From assembly GCA_049324695.1 (NCBI GenBank), contig JBMOMJ010000005.1, positions 1-64,000 on the forward strand: a DNA stretch of 64,000 nucleotides, read 5' to 3'. This DNA comes from PMG-095 sp049324695. Lineage in GTDB: Bacteria > Myxococcota_A > Polyangia > Polyangiales > Polyangiaceae. Numbering within the stretch: position 1 is the first letter of the stretch; each line of letters begins with the position of its first letter. The notes under the pieces were generated by a model. That model ran no database searches and had not been told where the DNA came from. It saw nothing but the letters and a program-made list of their open reading frames with translations. The translations under genes and the position numbers were made by a program. Below are positions 59,552 to 64,000 of this stretch, piece after piece.

Positions 59552-61489
59552 GTGCCCTGGGAGCTCACACGCATCTCTGGATTGGGCCTTCTCGGCCTGC
59601 TCGCGCCGCTGACGTTGCTCTACGTGCTCAAGGTGCGACGAGAGCGGCGGGTAGTACCGTCGGTCTGGTTGTGGCAGGCAGCCGTACGTGACCTTTCGGC
59701 CAAGAGCCCATTCAAACGGCTCACCCCGAATGTGCCACTGGTGCTCGAAACGTTGGCCATTGTGGCTCTCGGGCTCGCCCTGGCTGGACCTGTCACCCAG
59801 AGCAGCCGGCTGCGCGCCGCGCGGATTGCATTAGTCGTCGACGTCAGCGCTTCGATGGCTACCGACGAGGGTGGAAGCACACGCCTCGCGCAGGCTATCC
59901 GCGCCGCACGTGGCGTGCTGCAGCGCACGGAGCCCGGCACCGAAGTCATGATTGTGGCCGCCGGACGCGAACCCGAGCTCGTTTCACCGTTCGAACGCGA
60001 CCGTGCCAGACTCGAAATGGCGCTCGGCCGCCTCAGCGTGCGCGAAGTCGAAGGTCAACTCGGGCGTGCGCTGAATCTGGCATTGGACCAACTGCGCCAG
60101 CACGGCGGGGGCAAGGTGTTCTTGCTGACCGATGGAGCGATCGCCGATAGCGAGCCGCTGGCCGCTTCAGCGCTGCCGGTCGAGGTGCTTCGCGTCGGCA
60201 AGGTCGTCGACAATAGCGGCATCATCCGGGCCGACATCGCGCGCGGGAAAGATCCCGTTACCGGAGCGGATCGCGTCGAGGCGTTCGCTCAAATCGTAAA
60301 CTTCGGAGCCAAGGCGCGCGACCTGTTCGTGACTTTGGCTCAAAAAAATGTGCTCGAGCCGCTCGCATCGCGTCGCATCCACCTCGAGCCGGGGGAACGC
60401 GGCGCCGTCGTGTTGAGCTTCGATGCGACTCCCGGCGATGCCGGCAAGCCCTTGGAGCTCGAGCTCTCTCCTCACGACGCTCTGGCAAGCGACGATCGCG
60501 CGACTTTGGTCGTGCCAGAACCGCGCCGTTTGCCAGTCGTGGTTGCGCCCAAGAGCGCGAGTCCCTGGCTCCTCCGCGCCCTATCGACGGACGCCGACAT
60601 CGACCTTTACGTCACCGGCCTCGAAGGGCTGGCTCAGGAAAATGTGGCAAGCGACGCCCTCGTCGTCGTGGACGGTGCTTGCCCGGGCAATCTCCCCGGC
60701 ACGGATCTCTTGATTGTGAACCCGCCAGAGGGGAATTGCCGCACAGTGAGCGTCGGGGCGCGCATCGAGCGACCTCAAATTACCTCCTGGGCGGAGACGG
60801 ACGCCAGGCTGCGCTTTCTCTCGTTCGAGGGAGTGGACGTCGCCGCCGCACGCTCCCTCACGGCTGGCAGCGGACGTGAAGCCTTGGTTCACACTCGCGA
60901 CGGAACCTTGATTGCCGACGCCTCTTCGCCCGGCCGCATGGGCACAATCGTGGGTTTCGACCTGGGGCAGTCGACGTTCCCATTAAAGGCCGCGTTCGTG
61001 GTGTTCGTGCGCAACATCACCGATCTGGCACGCGCCCATCGTTTGGGAGCAGCGTCACGCGGCGCCCGCACCGGTGAGCCCATTAGCGTGCACGTCCCGA
61101 GCGAGATCGAGAGCATCGAGGTCGAATTTCCGGACGGGCGCAAAGAGAAGAAACTTCGAGCACGCTCCGGCCTAGCGGTGCTTCCACCAGCGTCCACGGT
61201 CGGCGCCGTGTACGTCAGTTGGAGCGGCGCGCGTGCTGGCAGCGCCTTCGTTGCTGCCAACCTCACCAGCGAGACCGAGAGCCGTATCGCGCCACGCCCG
61301 CTTTCGGTAGGCCATTCGCAGCAAGCCTCGAGCACGAGCATCGCCGAATTCACGCGACTGGATTGGTTATTCGGCGCCTTGGCGCTCGCGTTGATTGCTG
61401 CCGACGTGGCTTGGCTGACACGAGCGCGGCGGCCCTCAGGCCGCTTGGCAGCACGCTTGACTTCGACCGGGAGAGCCGCGTCGTCATGA
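59552..61489 (+). CDS. BatA-type VWA-domain membrane protein
   Basis: 645 aa from a GTG at 59552. The N-terminus has the aerotolerance-regulator pattern (ISGLGLLGLLAPLTLLYVLKVRRERRVVPSVWLW), a second membrane segment (VLETLAIVALGLALAG), then a VWA domain with MIDAS D-x-S-x-S (IALVVDVSASMATD) and VFLLTDGAIADS. The later part is beta-rich, as in Bat proteins, and ends in a last membrane helix (WLFGALALALIAADVAWL). VWA proteins are partners of MoxR ATPases. The stop overlaps the start of the next VWA gene (ATGA). An exact substrate or pathway cannot be inferred. Confidence 0.9.
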   Translation: MPWELTRISGLGLLGLLAPLTLLYVLKVRRERRVVPSVWLWQAAVRDLSAKSPFKRLTPNVPLVLETLAIVALGLALAGPVTQSSRLRAARIALVVDVSASMATDEGGSTRLAQAIRAARGVLQRTEPGTEVMIVAAGREPELVSPFERDRARLEMALGRLSVREVEGQLGRALNLALDQLRQHGGGKVFLLTDGAIADSEPLAASALPVEVLRVGKVVDNSGIIRADIARGKDPVTGADRVEAFAQIVNFGAKARDLFVTLAQKNVLEPLASRRIHLEPGERGAVVLSFDATPGDAGKPLELELSPHDALASDDRATLVVPEPRRLPVVVAPKSASPWLLRALSTDADIDLYVTGLEGLAQENVASDALVVVDGACPGNLPGTDLLIVNPPEGNCRTVSVGARIERPQITSWAETDARLRFLSFEGVDVAAARSLTAGSGREALVHTRDGTLIADASSPGRMGTIVGFDLGQSTFPLKAAFVVFVRNITDLARAHRLGAASRGARTGEPISVHVPSEIESIEVEFPDGRKEKKLRARSGLAVLPPASTVGAVYVSWSGARAGSAFVAANLTSETESRIAPRPLSVGHSQQASSTSIAEFTRLDWLFGALALALIAADVAWLTRARRPSGRLAARLTSTGRAASS

Positions 61490-64000
61490 ATGCGCTGCCG
61501 GCGGCAGTCGCCCTAGCGTTGGGCGTGGCGGCTAGCGGTGTGTGGCTCGCCTGGGCGATCCGACGTCACGGGCTTGCGCGGCGACACTGGCTGCTGCTCA
61601 TCAGCGTGCTTGCGTTGCTGCCAGCGCTCAGTGTGTTGGTGGCGTGGGCGCGCCTTTACGTGACACCCTTCGCGCGCTTCGATCGCCCGATATTGACGCT
61701 GCCGTGCGCGGCGATCCTGCTTTGGCTCGTCACGCGTTTGTTGCAGCTCTCGCAGCGTTTTTCGGCGGCGCGCCGCAGCCTACTCGAGCTCACTACGGGC
61801 CTCGCTGCATACACGGCCTCGCTGGCAGTGAGTGGGCTCGAAATCGGTCACGCGCTGGATCGGTTGACCGTCGTCATCGCACTCGATCGCAGCCGCAGCA
61901 TCGATTTGGTGTCCGGCGCGGAGCGGCGCTTCGAAAGTGAGCGCAAGCTGGCCGAGCTCGGCATGCGTGATGACGACTTGATCGCAGTCGTCGCGTTCGG
62001 AGCCAATGCGGCCGTCGAGGAGCCGCCGCGCCCGAAGAGCACACTGCCCGCGCCCCAGAAAGCAGATGTCGCCCGCGACGGTACGGATCTCGGAGCCGGA
62101 ATCCGCCAGGCGCTGGCTGAAGTGCCACCCGACTCGGCGGCCCGCATCGTGATGTTGAGTGATGGCGTGCGCACCCGCGGTGACAGCAGCGAAGCCGCTC
62201 TTGCCGCCGCTGCTCTGGGCGTGCCGATCGACGTGGTGCCGCTCGATCAAGGTCGCATCACCGACGTGCGCGTGATCGCGGTAAGAGCTACATCGCGCGC
62301 CGCGCAGGGCGAGGCCATCGATTTGCGCGTGGTGACGCAGTCGAGCGAAGAAGCCGAGGTTGAAGCGCGCGTTTATCGCGATGGCGAGTTGATTCGTTCG
62401 GGGCCAGCGCGGCTCGCACGCGGTGAAGACGTGCTGTTTCTGCGCGAAGTTGCGCCCGGCCCCGGCCTGCACCGCTACGACGTGGAGCTCAGCGCGCGGC
62501 GGCCAGAGCAGGATCGTGCTCCAGACGACAACGCCGGTTCGGCCTTCGTGCGAGTGCGCGGGCCCACGACGGCGCTGGTCTTGGACAGCGATGCTGCGCT
62601 GACGGCGCCGTTGCAGCGCGCGCTGAGCGCCGCCGCTTTCGAAGTCGAGGTAGGTGGACCCGTCAGCGTTCCGAGCGATTTGGCTGGCTTCGCTCGCTAC
62701 GATTTGGTCGTACTAGGTGATATCAGCGCCGCGGAATTGGCGCCTGCTCAGCTCGAGGCACTGCGTGGTTACGTGCGCGATCTGGGCGGAGGTTTGCTAC
62801 TGATGGGCGGCGATCGCGCCATGGGCCCCGGCGGCTACGCGCGCACGCCAATCGAAGATATCAGTCCCGTTTCGTTCGATCTCAAGCAAGAGCAACGTCG
62901 GGCAAGCCTCGCCGAGGTGATCGCTGTCGACTATTCGGGCTCGATGGCGATGAGCGCCGGCGGAAAAACCAAGCTCGAACTCGCTAACGAGGCCGCGGCG
63001 CGCTCAGCAGATTTGCTCGGCGCCGGCGACCGCTTGGGCGTCATGCATGTCGACACCGCCGTGAGCTGGACGGTGCCGCTCGCTCCGGTGGCGGACAAGG
63101 CGGACATTGCCAATCGCATTCGCAAAGTTGGCCCAGGTGGCGGGGGCATCTTCATCGATTTGTCGCTGAGCGCGGCGTACGACGCGCTCGGGCGCGAGCA
63201 CGTCCAACTCAAGCATTTGTTGTTGTTTTCGGACGGAAGTGATGCCGAAGAGCGCACCAATGCGTTTAGTTTGGTCAGCGCTGCCCGCAAACGCGGCATC
63301 ACCACCAGCGTGGTCGCGCTCGGCACCGGGAGCGACGTGCCCGCCCTGTCGCGCATGGCAGAGCTGGGCGCTGGTCGCTTTTATTTGATTGAGGACGCGA
63401 CGCGCTTGCCGTCGGTGTTTGCGCAGGAGACGATCCTGGCGTCGCGCAGCGCGATCAACGAGCTGAATTTCATTCCAGAAGTCGCCGCGCAGGGTCCGGT
63501 GCTGCGGGGTATCGATTTCAACCAGACGCCGCCGCTGACTGGCTACGTGGTAACAATTCCGAAGGCGCGCACGCAGGTGTTGTTGCGCGGACCCGAACAC
63601 GATCCGATTCTTGCAACGTGGTCAGCGGGTGTTGGGCGCGCGGGCGCGTTTACGAGCGACTACGAAAATCGCTGGGGGCGAGCCTGGATTCAATGGGAGG
63701 GCGCGGCACGCCTGTTTGCTCAGGTTGCGCGCGATCTCTCGCGCCGCATCGACGATCCACACGTGCGCTTCGAGACCGAAACCATTGGTGGAGAGCTCCT
63801 CTTGCGAGCTACGGTGTTCGACGATCGCGGTCGCCACGAGAGCCTGCGCCGCCTGCGAGCGCAAATTGCGGGCCCCGATGGGCTATCGCGCACGCTGCCG
63901 CTAGAGGCAGTTGGGCCCGGCAGCTATGCGGCGAAGCTGCCGATTTCTCGCCCTGGAGCGTACCTCTCGACATTGGTGGACGAGCAGCACGAACAGGCAC
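61486..64000 (+). CDS. VWA membrane protein with two MIDAS sites and a GATase-like insert (partial)
   Basis: At least 838 aa, running past the window end without a stop. Three membrane segments occur near the start (about 5-22, 36-52, 65-85). The first VWA-like domain has D134-R-S-R-S, with GTDLGAGIRQAL and VMLSDGVRTRGD after it. A beta-rich part follows, then a Rossmann-like GATase-type segment (FARYDLVVLGDISAAELAPAQLEALRGYVRDLGGGLLLMGG in pieces). The second VWA domain has D482-Y-S-G-S and LLLFSDGSDAEERTN. This order (VWA inside a GATase-like fold) is known from Bat-type and YfbK-like membrane proteins. It overlaps the BatA-type gene by four bases. Confidence 0.85.
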   Translation, partial: MNALPAAVALALGVAASGVWLAWAIRRHGLARRHWLLLISVLALLPALSVLVAWARLYVTPFARFDRPILTLPCAAILLWLVTRLLQLSQRFSAARRSLLELTTGLAAYTASLAVSGLEIGHALDRLTVVIALDRSRSIDLVSGAERRFESERKLAELGMRDDDLIAVVAFGANAAVEEPPRPKSTLPAPQKADVARDGTDLGAGIRQALAEVPPDSAARIVMLSDGVRTRGDSSEAALAAAALGVPIDVVPLDQGRITDVRVIAVRATSRAAQGEAIDLRVVTQSSEEAEVEARVYRDGELIRSGPARLARGEDVLFLREVAPGPGLHRYDVELSARRPEQDRAPDDNAGSAFVRVRGPTTALVLDSDAALTAPLQRALSAAAFEVEVGGPVSVPSDLAGFARYDLVVLGDISAAELAPAQLEALRGYVRDLGGGLLLMGGDRAMGPGGYARTPIEDISPVSFDLKQEQRRASLAEVIAVDYSGSMAMSAGGKTKLELANEAAARSADLLGAGDRLGVMHVDTAVSWTVPLAPVADKADIANRIRKVGPGGGGIFIDLSLSAAYDALGREHVQLKHLLLFSDGSDAEERTNAFSLVSAARKRGITTSVVALGTGSDVPALSRMAELGAGRFYLIEDATRLPSVFAQETILASRSAINELNFIPEVAAQGPVLRGIDFNQTPPLTGYVVTIPKARTQVLLRGPEHDPILATWSAGVGRAGAFTSDYENRWGRAWIQWEGAARLFAQVARDLSRRIDDPHVRFETETIGGELLLRATVFDDRGRHESLRRLRAQIAGPDGLSRTLPLEAVGPGSYAAKLPISRPGAYLSTLVDEQHEQA

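Overview
The window is GC-rich and densely packed, with many four-base ATGA stop/start overlaps. It has the look of a myxobacterial chromosome (Myxococcota, Polyangiales-like). The evidence is a Ser/Thr kinase with a membrane-anchored extracytoplasmic tail, REC-HDOD signalling proteins, many Ala/Pro-rich lipoproteins, an H1-like Lys/Ala protein, an XPB-associated-domain protein, and an IF-2 with a very long Pro/Ala linker. The taxonomic call is inference; there is no rRNA or tRNA gene in the window to confirm it.

Layout. 0-3 kb is an accessory-looking edge: a LysR-type regulator whose DNA-binding domain is degenerate, then a YcaC-like hydrolase, a DoxX membrane protein and an AHSA1/SRPBCC protein on the minus strand. 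3.2-9.8 kb (minus) is the transcription/translation operon rimP-nusA-ylxR/L7Ae-infB-DUF503-rbfA, preceded by a candidate promoter and an intrinsic-terminator-like hairpin in its leader. 10-14 kb holds a CheY-like regulator (plus) and a minus-strand group: RimB-type protease, RimK-like ligase fused to an RCK_C-like domain, DUF1285 and SerA. 14-16.5 kb (plus) holds a zinc-ribbon membrane protein, a methyltransferase and a diiron protein. 16.5-20.7 kb (minus) holds pyruvate kinase, a Ser/Thr kinase that appears to start at CTG, and a secreted protein. lysA (plus) follows, then GNAT, a lipoprotein methyltransferase and a Helicase_C_3-type protein (minus).

26-34 kb mixes an HD phosphohydrolase, a barrel-like protein, a COG3146 GNAT protein, a phospholipase-D-type synthase, an M48 lipoprotein peptidase, a lone FlhB/SctU-type export switch and PspA. 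34.4-38 kb is a three-gene signalling operon: REC-HDOD, REC-degenerate HD-GYP and a PAS histidine kinase. 38-42.3 kb (minus) is a lipoprotein, a HEAT protein, a 2-oxoacid dehydrogenase E1 alpha and lipoamide dehydrogenase. 42.4-49.5 kb holds a 2[4Fe-4S] ferredoxin, a 2-Cys peroxiredoxin, a lipoprotein, a lipase-like hydrolase, an Rpn-type PD-(D/E)XK nuclease, a PDZ-like lipoprotein, and panB-panC-tmk.

49.6-64 kb (plus) is the most system-like region. It encodes a DUF4175-like coiled-coil membrane protein, a MoxR ATPase, a membrane protein with a large periplasmic part, an ABC ATPase and permease, DUF58, a BatA-type VWA protein, and a VWA membrane protein with two MIDAS sites that runs off the window. 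Nearly every junction overlaps, except where a DUF1415 gene and an opposing H1-like gene are inserted. It resembles Bat/aerotolerance-type MoxR-VWA clusters combined with a gliding-type ABC exporter; its role is unknown. No insertion sequence, CRISPR array, tRNA or rRNA was recognised.
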